Origin: Bradysia coprophila
Lineage: Eukaryota > Arthropoda > Insecta > Diptera > Sciaridae
Assembly (NCBI RefSeq): GCF_014529535.1
Contig: NW_023503584.1
Coordinates: forward strand, 2,267,005-2,331,004
DNA length: 64,000 bases
Direction of reading: 5' to 3'
Shown here: positions 21,956 to 40,300 of the stretch, piece by piece
Layout: each line of letters starts with the position of its first letter
Numbering within the stretch: position 1 is the first letter of the stretch
Program-made: the position numbers and the translations under genes
The notes under the pieces: generated by a model
What the model saw: the letters and a program-made list of their open reading frames with translations, nothing else
Databases searched by the model: none
What the model was told of the DNA's origin: nothing

Positions 21956-23708
21956 TCCGAACTTTAAATAGCTATTTTCGTGTTCTGTTATGGCAATTTC
22001 GCCTACTATTGTTTCTGTCCGGAACTGTCTTCAGAGAGAGCATGAAGAAACACCATCTTCTCGCCGCATTTGAGATAAGAAAATGAGGTTATTCACGCCG
22101 CACGGATGAAAATGTCGTTTTGTTGATATTTAGTCTGATGACAACAGAAATATAAATTTTCTCCACCGAAGATGTCACTTTGTTTTTGTTTTTAAAAATG
22201 TTAATGGCTAATTGATGTTTTTGTTTCGCTTCGCTCTGGTCGCAAAGTTTCGCTCTTGTTGGAATTTACTATTTTCTAACCTAGGTTTACTGATTGTTTG
22301 CAGTTATTTACCCTTTCTGCAAGCCACCTATTCCAGGTTCGAAATTTCAAATGCTACAAAACTATAGAATACACCCACCAGATTACGTGCAGAAATATAA
22401 ATTACAAATTTTAGAAAATATTTTATGGAAAAGCTTAAAAATCTAATTTAAGAAAAAAACTCTGCTTCAAGTTTGCTTCTCATCAAAATCTCGATTAGAA
22501 AATAGTTTCACTTTACTTTATTTCCATTTCACTTAACCTTTAATCTGTTATCGAGAACGATGCCAGGTGTATAAGCGATTAGCTCCGAGTAGATTCTCAG
22601 AAAAATTTATGATATAAGGCACGAAGCGCACTTATTTCATTTACGTCTCCGCTTTACAAGAAACAATGAAAACTGCTTTCTCTTTCAACTAACGTAAACG
22701 ATGAGTACACGGAGTGAAGTGCGATTTCAGCTTAAGAACTGAACTAGAAGATCTCGTATCAAACAAACGAAGTAACAGATTTAACGAATATACATCACGA
22801 TACATTTCGCACCTCTCAAAGGTTCAATTGCATTCAAAATTTTATTCATATTATTGGCTGGATTCGCATACGTAATTCCAATTCAATATTTGTGCTCTTT
22901 AAAATTATTTAAACGATAATCTTCACTAGGAAAACAGTTAAGTAAGGTGGTATACCGTCGTTGTTTCGGTTCTTTAATATTCGATGATTTGCTCAGAGCA
23001 ATTTATGTCTATACCTCAGATATCATACTTAATATATATAACTCAAGAGCGCAGATAAAATCAAATATTAGCTGTTTACCAAACACAATCTTAATTGGGA
23101 AATTATGTTTATGATTATTTGCTCGCAATATTTCACTTTGTTTGCTATTTTTTTGCGATTTTTTCTTTACAGTTAATTACTTTTCATTTTTATTGAGTTC
23201 AATATGTGCGTTTTCGCAAAATGTAAAATTGAACAACGTTCAATAAATATGGAGTGTGTTTGATGATGAGATCTTTCTAAATGACTTTCATTGGTACTTG
23301 CTCTTACACATTGTTAAACTCGGTATGGACAATTGTACATATGTGCCCCGATATACTCACTATCGCCATGTAATTTACTAATTATACCTGGGCCACACAT
23401 ACACCATGACCTGAGCCATTAAAGAAATTACTTGAAATGCATTCGAGTTTTCGAATTTGTTTTTGTTGTCGGAATTTGTAAGTGTCTACATTTCGGATTG
23501 ATAAGGAATTTTTTAATGTATTTGTGGTGATTCGATTACGAAAAGAGTACTTTTCCACTTTTCGTATACCAGCAGTATAATCAACCTGGATTTCTTTTTC
23601 ACTTGACACTAGTGTAAGCGAAAATAAATAATGAACGAAACGTTAACAGTAAACGCTATCACGTTATAGTATGAATTACAGTAATGAATGGCCTTATTTT
23701 TATTGAAT
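21956..23708. other. Gene-poor AT-rich DNA
   Basis: No exon could be supported on either strand. A short CGAAGTAACAGATTT motif at about 22769 belongs to a motif seen many times in the window. Confidence 0.35.
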
Positions 23709-23871
23709 TTGGTTATCGATATCGACGGCCAAAATAATGACAAGCTGGGTATTATTGTATAGTAAAACGCATGTAAAAAAGGAAGTACAAGATTTGAAAT
23801 CTAACGATTAAATCGATGGAAGTAATAGACCCGATAATAATACTGGTCATATGCTTGCCGTCTGTGACAGG
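23709..23871. mobile_element. piggyBac-like MITE, partial copy (reverse)
   Basis: Inverted relative to 16295-16508. It keeps TTATCGATATCGACGGCC, AAGTACAAGATTTGAAATC, GATGGAAGTAATAGACCC and the end GCCGTCTGTGACAGG, followed by TTAA at 23872. The other terminus is missing or too diverged to place. Confidence 0.65.
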
Positions 23872-24195
23872 TTAACAAGTACTTTAAGAGAACTTCGTTT
23901 CTTGATAGCTTTGGATGACGTTTTGATTGCAGACATTACCTTCGAAGAGACCTTACACGCATTCGAGTGATAGTGGTAAATCCGTGTAACGATGGATATG
24001 AGCAGTTTTATATGAGTGTCACAGCTGATAAGAATTTGTCTATGTTTAACTGACATCTCTTCCCGCTGCATGGAAATTGTAATCTTCGTATATGCTGGTT
24101 CTAAACATGATTTATTCGTCGAATGTGTTTAATAGAACTTATGAGTTTCAGTGAATGACAATGTAAAAATAGTATGCATCGCTCGGTGCTGAAGC

Positions 24196-24414
24196 CAGGG
24201 CCTATTTTTAAGGAATTTAATTTCCAAAAATTTCCCAAATTTCACAAAAATTCTTCCGAAGTAATCAGTTAAGCTCAAAGACATGAAAAACAACTAAAAA
24301 GGCAGTAAAAACAACATTTACGATGCAATCTGTTGTGTTTTTAGATGAAATGACGAAAAATGATGGAAAAATTTGAGAATTTTTGGAAATTTAATTTCCT
24401 TAAAATAGGCCCTG
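24196..24414. mobile_element. hAT MITE
   Basis: A 219-bp element has inverted ends CAGGGCCTATTTTAAGGAA-like and TTCCTTAAAATAGGCCCTG. It is flanked by the exact 8-bp duplication GCTGAAGC (24188-24195 and 24415-24422). Its termini start like those of the element at 17103-17296 (CAGGGCCTATT), so one transposase probably moved both. Confidence 0.88.
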
Positions 24415-24422
24415 GCTGAAGC

Positions 24423-27400
24423 AAAACATTCAATGCGACTGTCACGCTTCCTTTAAAAGCGGACGCAAACGGTTGATTTATTCAAAACTTCGCTCCTTGT
24501 TGTGGAAAAGTTAGAAGAACTGTGAAGTTCTAAAATGTCTTCACAAACGTCAGGTCCTATCAGCATTACCATCGAACTCTCGAATACGAAATTCGATGGT
24601 TGTGTCCTGTCAAATTACCGTTTCTTTTTCCACGACTAAATTTCGCATTTTCTTTCCACAAATCCAATATTAACCCATCGATTGACAGTCTCGCTGCTAG
24701 CAATCTAGCAGTCTAAACAGTCAGTTCTGCTTGATTTTATGTTTGTCAATCTGACACAAATGTTTGCGAGAATACCTATAATGCCGCTAGATACCTGCTT
24801 AAGGTAGGTCAGTCTATTTTACTGAGCAATTTTTATACTTGGAGGCATTTCAATTTTTTTGACAGTCTTGATTCGAAGACGAATGTTCAACTGCATCCAT
24901 CAAACTCCCACAAAATTGTGTGGTATGCATGCATGAAAGTCGCTGGCTTTATTCAGCGACTTTTCCAATTTTCTATTTGAATCAATTTTTCTATTCCACA
25001 CAATCGACATGTCTGCTAATTATTTCGTTAACTTAAACCGAAACAATTTCTTTCTGTTATTATTCCGTTTAGACGCACCAATGGACATGAGCTTCTCTAT
25101 TTTCCGGTTAAGACAAAAGCGCACACATAACGAAGCCAAGCGAATTTCATGCGTTTTATACTTCGTAGCGTACAAACCGATTACCTGATAGGAAATTCAT
25201 GATACGTATATATTCAATGGTTGGTCTGATAATGTAAAGCATTTGAAGAAAAAAAATGTAAAGTTAATGTCTAGACATAATGAAGAAATTAGTTTAAAAC
25301 GAAAACAAATAATTGAAAATAACCAAAAGAAAAATGGAATCAGAAAATCAGCATAAACGACTGCCAACTGCCACTGTTATTACACAATCAATTTTTTTTT
25401 GTGTTTTTGTTTTGCATCTTAGTATTACACATTTTCACCATAACCGAACTGTAACAATAATTAAGTTGCTGATACAAAAGCATTGCCGTTCTTGTGTGTT
25501 TTTTACGGAATTTTTGCGCGCCAGAGATATAGTCGAGGAAATGCCACAAATATCAGTTGTTTTTTTCCAACAAAAATCTCTTTTTACATATTTACGTTTC
25601 CGCTTGAAGAAATGTTTACAATTATCCAGCGTTAATAAGTAACGATATACATACATAAAGTACATCTACAAGCAGTTACAGAGTTATTGTACAATATGGT
25701 CGTTACGGATGGAAGATATGCAAGTAAAACATTTTTCCTCAAATTTTAATGTTTAGGTTTGGTGCTCTTTTTTCGGGTTTGAGTGATTTTGAATAAGATT
25801 TTGTGCGCTTTATATAAGGCACGGTCATACCTATTGATTTTTTGTCAAATTGAATAATTTCGCACTGGAAGTGCGATCAAAATTTGAACAGACCAGTCTC
25901 TCAGAATCGGATAGTCATTCTCTTATTGACAACAATGACTAAAATTAGCGATTATTTCTGGGTTGGTGTTTTCTTCTAGGGGTCACTGAGTTCTAGGGAT
26001 TTTTTTGGGATTATTTTGAAATGAATACCCTCTCGGTTTACTTAACTCATGAAGTAAAAGATTTTGCATCAAACATCAGGCGATCATTTTAACAGACCTT
26101 GTTGCCGTTTTTGAACGGTCATTTAGTTGATCAGCTAATTGAACAGTAATGTCATACAGTTTCAATTTCCTGCTAAAATAAGGAATTTTTTTCCGGATGG
26201 AATTTCGTTGGTAATCTGATCCGATAAATAAACAGACAATGAATTGAAGAAGGGGTATTGTCAAAACCAAAAAATCAAAAAAATAAAGTAAAGTCCAGTG
26301 CCGTACTGAAACTGAAATGAAATGAAACTGACTAATATCCACGTAAATAATCTAAATAAAGGCTCAAAAGACGTCGAATCTGGTAATGCAAAACTAACTC
26401 AATCGCCCTTTAGAGAACTCGGAAATAATCCGAAAAAGACATAATTTGTAGGTGGTGTCAGTAGTTGATGCCAGAAACGCCGACTTTCTTTTTGGCCAAC
26501 AGTGTCAGATAAAATTCAGAAGTGGAATTCAGAATGCACCACTGACACTCTCTACTGACTCCAATATTATAATGTTCAGCTTCCCGTGCCTTGATTGACA
26601 TACTTCTTCGCTGTAACAGTTTACATTTAAAGAAATAATAAATTAGTGGCAGTAATGATAAGATTACGAGCGAAGCGAGCTCAGTTTTTATTCCAGTAGT
26701 AATTTCATGTTATTTTTTTGCTATGTCCAAGCGGGGATTCGCTGCAAGTGACAATGGGTATTTCTTGGTAAATCTCTCAACAGGTCAAATCAAAGGTTAG
26801 GAAAGATATTGACACTATTGACACTTTAGAAACCATTCCACCTCCGGCTTGACCTCCGGACTATTGCCGAGTTCTCTACATTTCGAATGACTTTTGTATT
26901 ACCTTAGCACGACATGTTCATGAGCCCTTTATTTATAAACCTAATGTTAAAACTGATGTCTAAACTACTCACTATTTGAATCAGAAAATGATTCAGCGAT
27001 ACGTCTGTGATCTACAAAGTACCTAGTTTAAAAAGGTGATCTTACGAGCAAATCAAAATAATCTTAAACGAAGAAGATGAAATTGAAATAGCGCAAGAGT
27101 TGTCGACAGTTAAACTTGACTTCCGAAAAAAATCTGAAATTCCTTATCACTCAGAAAGTCAATGACCAATGCCGCTTGCACCGGCTATGAGTCAACCAGA
27201 TTAAAGTAGATTGTTAATACTTCGACTTTAGAATTATCAGATAAGCTTAATCCGGCACTGCAATCACCTTATACCATAACCATATGTATGTAGTGCCTTC
27301 GACATTCCTCAAAAATGTTTTAATAAATAATTTCATTTCCTTTTAAATTGCTCGGTGCAGAATGCGAAGCCAACAATGTATCAACACAACGAACAAGTGT

Positions 27401-28062
27401 TGTACGAAAATATATTCGGTGTACTTCCATGTTGTAGTTTTGCTAGTCGAGTCAGGTTAGCGTAGATAAGGAACTGTTGATATGTTCGTTAATTAAATGG
27501 TAATTACATGAATCGAAATCGGAATTAATTGATTTAAATTTAATTTCATGTCTACAAGGCATTACCTAACGCTGTTCCTTAAAATCGTTTACCAATGCAT
27601 GAATGAATTATTCTGACTCCGAACCGCATTTGGTTCGATTAAAAACATTTTATTAGTTCGGTCAAAAAACAATTAAAAATATTTCATAACATTTACCATA
27701 TGTAACGTCTCATTTATATATACACATATGCCGCAGCAGTCCATAGCGCAGCACTATGCATAATAAAGCAATCACTCGAGAATATTATTTGTTTTAATTT
27801 TAAAGAGCTCCGATGATATATTGGATTGAGACATCAATCACGTACTTGTCACAAATCAATTAAAATGCATCAACAACTTCGTACACAGTATGCAGACCAA
27901 TTGATTTATGGAAATGATTTGAATGCGTATCACGCAACAAGTTTTATAATTTAGGTGATAGATTTCTGAAATAATTACGTCGTTAAAAATTGAGCTGTGC
28001 CCGATGCAACAACAAATCATATTTTATGAGTTTATAGCGCCTCGGTCTTCTCTTTATACAAA
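24423..28062. other. Gene-poor AT-rich DNA
   Basis: No exon could be supported. A 109-codon plus frame at 25313-25642 has no domain and no ATG at its left edge. A GAAGTAAAAGATTT motif occurs near 26051. Confidence 0.35.
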
Positions 28063-29299
28063 AAACATAGCTAACGCCGACCCGTACGAAACACCTATTC
28101 GTATCAAAAGCCTTTAATGTGAAACTCTTCATTTCTCTTACTTCATTTTCTTCTCTGCTGAAAAACTATTCTCCCTTTAAAATCACTTACATTATCCACT
28201 CTTTGCCTTGTTATCATATACAACTAAATTGCCGGAGGCAATATAGACAGCCCCGTACGAAGACAAATTTCATAAATTCCTATTTAAACAGCTATATACC
28301 GCTATATTTAACTATATTTCACTATAAATAAACATTTCACAGATAAATATATGTTATTATATAGCTCTATATGCCTGTATATAGCTCAATATAGCTGTAT
28401 ATAGGTATATATAGATGTCCGTATATGGAATCCCTGAAACCCCACACACATAACAAATTATTTTCATGTTAACAGAAACTCTCTAAGTATCATTTTTCCC
28501 AAGATATTTCTATTTTACTAAAATCCAATATGGTCGCCGGCAGCCATTTTGTTAGGAGACCGGAAATAGTACCGACGCTTTACATTCGTTAATACCTTTC
28601 AAACAAAAAAAAATTCATGAAATTCGGTCAAAATTTACTCGAGATATTGTCAAAATACACCACGTTCACTGTACTTCCGAGTAGCCAGATAAGAGCTCAC
28701 TCCAAGAGACCTAGCTCACGCTCCGGAGAACATAATTTCATAAAATTTGTTTTCCCTGATTGGTACGGTCAATACCTATCTAATAAAGCTAAAACAGACG
28801 AAATATGTTCAAATGTGGCCGACCTACAAGCAAAAACTGCTTGCCGCCCTGTGCCTGTTCCACACCAAGGGGTCTAACTCACGAGTCGGTCATCCGATTT
28901 CCATAAACTTTTTTTTTGTCGATCGGTATTGTAAATACCTTTTATTTGACGTATCACTTACAAGTTTAACGTTTAAATGTCCGGAGATATCTTCGAAAAA
29001 CCGTAAAGCACTTATTGGGCCACAGCTCGGGAGGGGTCGATCCAAAATCACTCATCTTCGAACTTAGCCTGTCTTTTGACATTACCAAACGGGAAAAAAA
29101 GAATTTTCAAAATCGGATGCGTTTTACTCAAGTTATCGTGCAGACGGACAGACGGACAGACGGACATTTTTTTTTTCGCGGATTTGGCATCTCTAGACAA
29201 CCACAATAGGTTTCCCCTTACTCAGGGAGTCCAATTCGACGTGTTACAAACGTATGCGTAAACCTATAAGACCCCAGTACTTCGTACGGGTCTAAAGAT
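28063..29299. repeat. 1.2 kb dispersed repeat, copy 2
   Basis: Same sequence and orientation as 4264-5490, with scattered substitutions and a few 1-3 base indels. It carries the same GACCCGTACGAA and TTCGTACGGGTC terminal motifs, TATATAGCTC subrepeats and CGGACAGACGGACAGACGG tract. The flanking DNA differs completely from copy 1, so this is transposition and not segmental duplication. Confidence 0.8.
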
Positions 29300-32200
29300 G
29301 CAGAAACCGCAGAAGTGTATCGCAACAAATCTGTTACTTCATTTGTGAAAAGTACAAAGTTACTTCAACATTTTTTCCATACAAATTCCATAGTAGAAGA
29401 GGACACCAGCTCAACGCTCATTCTAGGTGGCGTTGTCGATAGCAGACGAAACGTTTTTTTTATATCAGTAATTTTTAAAGAGAAACAAAATAGACGAAGT
29501 TTTGAACACGATAGAATATTCTTGGAAAGGACAATTTTACCTTCGTGTCTGTATGTGCAGTGATGTATACGTGCAATTCAAAACCGGTACCGGAAAAATG
29601 GTCAGCTGTGGTTCATTCAAAAATCTCACAATACATTTAATAAACTAGACTCGTCCTTTTAAAAATCTCTTCTTATACCATAAACATGTCAACACTCCTC
29701 TTTCTCAAATCTTTATTAACCTAAGAAGTATACTGTTACCTGTGGCTCATAAGCAAACTCTTGCGAATTAGTAAAACTTCATAATCACAAAACGAAATTT
29801 TACTTTATGGCCGACCTTTGACTTTGTATAATACCAATTTTGTGGTGCTGGTTATTACACAAAAAATTTAATTAATTGTGCGGTCACTGATACGCTCATT
29901 TATTAATTATTATTATTGAATCGACAACAATGTGAACCATCTTCACGGGAATCGACCAGTACACCAGCGAAACGCCTTTTCACGTTTGCTATTATTTTGC
30001 GGTTTCGCTGAGCAATAAAATAATTTATTTTTTTCTTGCGATTCAATTTGTGCGCGGTCATTAATCTCTTTCTAAATTAAACAACCCGAAATTTTTCTGT
30101 ATAGCCAATCTGCGGAGTGAAATTTATTTTATTTATTTTTTCTTTTTTGCTAATAAACTAGACTCAAAACACATTTGTTATTAAATATTAATTTAATGAT
30201 AAAAAATATGATTTTTTTTTCGTTACTTTGCAATTTATTTATTAAAATTTATTTTCTTTTCTACTTGAGCGTTTGCTAGAAAAAAACTTGGATTTTCTGC
30301 GAAATATTGTCGGTCAATTGCTGAGTGTTGCGATTTGTTGTTAAAAAAAAACGAACTTCTTGTTATATTATATGTATTTGTTTGCTACATGTTTGTCCGT
30401 ACTGGTTCTCCCTTTTATAACATACTTGTCGCGTCGGTCATTTTTCGGTAGAAATGGATTCTTCATAGTTAAGAGCTAATACATAAATTTGTTGAAATAA
30501 AGCATAAAGCTGGGAGGCAAAATACGAACACTCATTAAGAGCAGTCGATACTTCGTTAAAATGCCTACATTTGTGAGTTTCGTATTTAATGTAAGACGAC
30601 AATAATGGCCACAAGTATGTAAGCTTTCAATAAAAAATCGATTTATTTGTAGCAGTTTCACGAGCTCTGAGAGCTCAACTGGTCAAAATGTCATAAACAA
30701 ATCTACTTTTATTGAAATCTAACACATTTGTAGTCTTACATTTTTCAAAAGGGATTTTTGTAAAAATTTATGAGCTGGTCCTTTCTTACAAATTAAACTG
30801 CTTATAGGTCTTTATACGGTTTTATCACTAAAACTTGCGTGCGTGTGACTATTTCACCTATTTAAAGTGTCTGTACTTACGTATAAGAGCTTTTTATTGC
30901 ACGAGTGGACGAGCTGAACAGCTGAAGCAAGTTCATGTCCAAATTTTAATGAGGTCGACTGTATAGTGTGAAACTTCCAAATGTAGGCCATTAATTTCAG
31001 CGAGCGAAAATGATTTTGTTTTGGTGTACACATTTCTGGCGACCTCGTGTCCAGAAGGGTGATGTAAATACAATAATATTTTTTATTGGCTTAGTTTCAT
31101 GATATTACTAAAGTTACTAAAGTAACTTTTAAGTTTCTAATAACAAAGTGTCCGCGAAATAAGTATTGCTCTTCGGACAATTGTTAGTAGTTGTAATAGT
31201 TGTAAGTCCTGAATATAAAACTTCTAGAATCAACAGCTTTCCTTTTGTAATTACTTTTGGATTATTTATTTATGAATTACCTAGCAATAAAGCTCAAAGT
31301 AGATTTTGTTTTTATATTTACAGTAAAGTTTAGAGGTAACTTGATCCCATTTATTTGCTTCGTGATGCATGAGACTTACCGGTCGAACTCAGTTAATATC
31401 CATTTTACGTCAAAGCTATGAAAATGTTAAGAAATGTCTAAGGGATAGATTGCGATTTTCACTTATAATTATGCTGACGCAAAACTTTTGTAGACTGTTA
31501 TGATACGGGGAAGAAGTCAAAATATCAGTTATTTTTAACTCGCCTGTGCTTGTCATTGAAATGTTTCATATTCATTTTGGCAGATCCCGCAAGGCAAATA
31601 AACATTACTGATCCGAATTCGATTTCCTTCTATCTCGTCATGAATATCTCCGTGTGCTTCACCGTTTTAGATCTGCGAGTATTACTAAAACGGAGATCCG
31701 GAGATCCAAAACGGTGAAGTGCGATTACGGCTTAACAGTCAATAGAAACTTTGCGCAAATGACGTATAACATTTAAGTAAACTTATAAGTTGGAAATTAT
31801 AAGTAACATTCCAGGACTTATTGTATGGGTATGAGACTTACAAGTAATAAACTTTTGTACACATGCTGTACGAAGAACTTACATAAGAAAATTATAAAAT
31901 TGTCAAGTTCTACGTCGACCCATAAAGTGAAAATCGCAATTTTTCCAATTTATTGCCTCACATTCTTGTTACTATATAGAGACCCATGCTTTCAAGGGTA
32001 TTTCGGCACTATCGAAGTAATGTTTATTGACTGAAAATGATGGGTAATTTATGAATCAAAGAAATCAAGTGTTCAAGTTGCTGCTTAACTTTACTGCAAT
32101 TATTTTTTGTTCTTTCGCTTTTTTTGATTTTTTTTTCTTTTCTTTTATTTTTTTAGTGAACTGATGTTGTCGTGTTAGTTAGTTATAACATCTTTAATTC

Positions 32201-33369
32201 AACGTACTGCGTCTACGTTATCCATACAAAAATTTACTTAAAGAAAAAACTCAATAAATTTTCTTTTATTCATTTCAACGTTTTTCATCATACAATTAAA
32301 AAAAAAAACCAATCGCATGATACTCTAAATGGACCTGAACTGATTTTTTTTGAATTGGCATTTTATCAAAATTAGAATACGATGACAAACTCACAGGTAA
32401 ACAAAATTTACATTCATTTTTATGTTGTTAATTAATTTTAGCTTATCCACACATGTCCATCACATTATATTTAAGTTCGTTCTAATCTTTGTAGCTGTTC
32501 TAGCTTGCTTACAGCTCAATTGTGTTAGTTTAAAAAAATGATAAGAGATGTCGCTGCATTGATCTTACAGAGCGGAAGCAACGCCATCTGTTATCATTTT
32601 TCTGATTAGTATACAGTCCACTGTTCATCGTTTTCCGTAAAAAGGACAATAAAATTGAAACTCCTCGTACTTCACAGACTTTCTATTCACTTCCAACAAA
32701 ATCACGTATCATTAATTTCCATTATAGTCGGTCACTTTTCTGTAGTTTATAGGGTTTCAATTGGTCTATTTATGTTAATTGTGGTCTCTTCTAACAAGGC
32801 CAATTTTTGTGTTTATGTCCTTTATTGTAATGTTTTGTTTGTCGGCGTTGAAGGAAACTATGTCCAAGGATTATAAAGCGAGAGACAATAGTCACATGGG
32901 CAAAATATTCTCAGACCATAAAACGAATCGTCATACCTCATACAGAGACTAAATAATCAAAACTTTCGATTTTGCTATTAATCCACTTTCCTCTGTAAAA
33001 GTGGTCTGCGATCCATCTGTCATTCAACTGTCGTGCTGGAGATTCAATTTTATGGGTTGTCAAAGAACCCTGTTAGACGTCAAGAAAGAGCAATGTCTGA
33101 GAGTTAATGTGTCCGGAGCTTTTTTTCATATATGAAATCCTACATAATGTTTGTTAATGATCTCTTCATTTCACGTCGAAAAAGATTCTACAAAGCAATA
33201 CCTCTTGGATATGGACCAGACTTAGTCGATCAAAAGTTCCGACAACACTTTCCATAACACACTCTCCCATCGTTACATCAATCCCTCAGATTCTCCCAAT
33301 AAATTTTTAGTTCTAATGTTTTGAGGTAATCTTTTTACCAAGCCAATAACTCAACACATTTTCCCTCAG
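29300..33369. other. Gene-poor AT-rich DNA upstream of coronin
   Basis: No exon recognised by similarity. A candidate 15-base start exon for the coronin gene lies at 32382-32396 (see the coronin entry). A small inverted repeat (TTCACCGTTTTAGATC and inverted ATCCAAAACGGTGAAG) lies at 31657-31719. Its arms resemble those of the element at 56728-56886. Confidence 0.35.
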
Positions 33370-37177
<3,808 letters not shown>

Positions 37178-37325
37178 ACAGAACTGAATTGCTGATGCAG
37201 AGTTGTATTATGATGGCATGGCTTAGGCTTTTTCCCGGCTATATAAAATGTAAAATGTTAAATTTACAGTGATTTTTGCGACATGACAATATTTACGTAA
37301 TGTCATTCATCATCAATTTAGCCAA

Positions 37326-37331
37326 AATAAA
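37326..37331 (+). terminator. Probable poly(A) signal of the coronin gene
   Basis: AATAAA on the coding strand about 150 bases after the coronin stop codon, the first such hexamer downstream. Confidence 0.5.
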
Positions 37332-37339
37332 AGAGAGAA

Positions 37340-40300
37340 AATCGAGCGTTTGTCGTAGTAGATATGGACCGGGACGAAATTAATTTTCTTTTTCGTTCAA
37401 TCGAACGGACCGATTTGTTTTCCGCTCGTGATTGGGTTAAATCAATTTTTGTTTTATTGTGATTGTAAGTACTTTTCTTTCTCAATGTTCTTTTTGTTCG
37501 TCTCTAGTTTAATGATTTGTTTGTTTTTAAAATAGTTAAAAAATTTTCATTGTTATTATTATATGCTAATATCGGTAGGATAAAGTGAACAGACAAATTC
37601 GAGCGTCTAGTGAAATCTGTATGCAGATGAAGATGAAAATGTTACAGGTTCAATACATCGGTAGTAAACTCGTAAGCGAATATGAATTGTGAATGGTCCG
37701 AATTTAATATTTTAGTTAGATTAAGTTCTGATCGTAGAAAACAGTGGGTGAGAAGAGGATATGTTGTATGAATGGAGGAAACGCACAACACTTTGATGTG
37801 CGTGAAAGAGGATAACCCTCAATTCTTTGTTGGTTTCAAATATCTTTGTAGCTATCAATGAACGCAATGCTTCAAAGAGTCTTTTAATGCTTTCGCTTAA
37901 TTTATTAGATTAAGATGAATACTGAAATGTTGAACCTTCTGTTTAATGATGATTGGAGTGCTAACCATTTAGGTCGTCCAATCATTTTCGGAACAGAACA
38001 AACAAAATTATCGAAATGGATTGACTCATCAGTGAATTGTGGAACACACTTTCTTGATTTTCACGAAACTCCTTTGATTCGTATCTGGTTGAGGAAATGA
38101 ATGGAAAGAGAAATTTATTGATTGATGAGTGAGACACGACGCGAGTTCTGTAATGACGGCATTTCTTTAACGGCCAAGGTGTCGTTGCATTACTATTACT
38201 TCTTTTGTTTAAAAAATCGTTTGGTGGTAAATCTTTTACTTCATTAGGTTTACCAAACGTTTTGCAAAAAAAGTAGCCAGAGATCTTATTCTTCTAGTCG
38301 TTTTCGATAACAGATGAGTAATCGTTTCTAAAAGATCCGAATGAAAGAAATTTCCGTTCATAGAACATTGCAAATGAATTCTCCTTTTCAATTTGTTTAT
38401 TGAAAATAACAAACGATCCATCCATCTAATGCTTGGAATTATTTGATGCCTGATTCGACCCAAAACTTGAATGTGTTAATGACGTCAAACCTGACCAGAA
38501 ACCTACCAGATTTATCTGAAAGATTTGTTTAAATACAGTCGATCATAGCCGAAGTTTACTGAACAGAGCATAATCCAACGCTCCAACACCCTCTGAAAAA
38601 GTATTATTTATTCTAAATGATGAAATCGATTAGTTCGTAGCGCGTTTTTTTATTATTTAACCTTTTTTTGTACCAACTTTGCTGATGCTGTCGGCTTTAA
38701 ATTAACAAAATTTTAACACTGTTCCACTCGTGAAGTTTTGACCTTCTTGCAAACGGCAAGCATTCCACCAGTACCAGATCTGTTACTGTTGAATTTTCCG
38801 CAGATTGATACGAAATCTTTTACTTCATTAGTATTAACATTTTGCCCAGCTAATATTTATCGCTTTATTTCTGTCGATTCCGTCGCATTTAACAGATGAC
38901 TGGTCGTTTGCAAGAGGTTGCTTTTTACCATAATTATGTGATTGTAATAATGTAAAAGGAAAGAAAGAAATGAAAATTTCGAAAATGAAAGATGAAAAAT
39001 GCACAACCACAAAACACAAGAGAAAATATCAAATACAAAACAAAAAAATAACGAAAAGTATTAATTTTTAAGTATATATCAATCTAATTGTTAAGAGAAC
39101 AACGCTTTTGTACCGAGACAGACAAAAAAAATATTTGTAAAATTCTATGGACAATATCAAATTTACAACAAAAAAATATATTTTGATAACGCAAATTTCT
39201 TTAGGCTATCCAAAGCATAGCATAGAAAAAGAAACCGAAATAAATGTGTGTGCTGCATAAAAACAAGTGTTCGATTTTTTATTTCAATAAGTTCACGAAT
39301 TATCAGAATCGAAGTAATGATGACATTTCGAATGCCTTACTTTACATTGTGGTGAATGATGGAAATGTTGATTCTTCCGAGGCTAATAATCAAAAAGCCA
39401 TTTCCATCATTATGTCAAATTGAAGTGTGATATGGGGGGATATCGAGGTAAGCTTTGCCGCCGTGAAATGAAATGACTATCATCTTCTTAAATGACATTG
39501 ACAATCATAAGAATTCAATTTTCTCTAATACTTCAGCAAACTTTTGAGTAGCCTAAGGTGAGTATTGTATCATTTGAAACCTCTTGACTATAGAATGAGA
39601 TGTAAGTCATTGCAATTAATTTTATACAAAACCGTTGCTCACGGTTCTTTTAAATTTCACGGACGTACACCAAATTTTCGTGAAATCTTTTTTTTTCTAA
39701 TTTGTCCTTAGAAATTTTAATCGGAAAACGTTGGTACTGTCATAAACTTAGAACAGCCTCCAATAATTTCAGTCAAATCCACAATTTCCTCAGTCTAAAT
39801 TTTTTTGACATGTTCTTCCAGAATCGCTAGGGGGCCAAAAAAGTAAGCTACAAAATGTTCCTTAATAATAGAACTATGAATGTTCCAGGTGAATGCTCAA
39901 GGAAAGACAAAGATCGAATATTTGTTTGATGTAATCATAGTCGATGTCCTAGTCCTATAATTTTTTAGGCTGACAGAGAGAATACACTACAATCAACCAT
40001 CCTTTCGGACAAAGACACTTAGGTTTCCTCGATCTGACTTATAAATACCTATATGGTTTAGCAATAACGTTGCTAATAAAAAGCAATATGTGGGACATAT
40101 AGCAGTAATGAACAAGTTTTTGAACAGATGACGAAAAGTGTATGTTGCCGATGATACACCGAAACAATGCTGATTTGTCCTGTATTCGTCTATAATGTTA
40201 AATGCAAACGGTAAAACGTTCCATTTTTACGTTACATACGACTGATACAGACGGCAAGCATATGACCAGTTATTATCGGGTCTATTACTTCCATTGATCA

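Noticed and set aside
25313-25642. 109-codon plus frame
   Set aside because: No ATG at its start, hydrophobic AT-rich composition, overlapping frame on the other strand, no domain or splice context.
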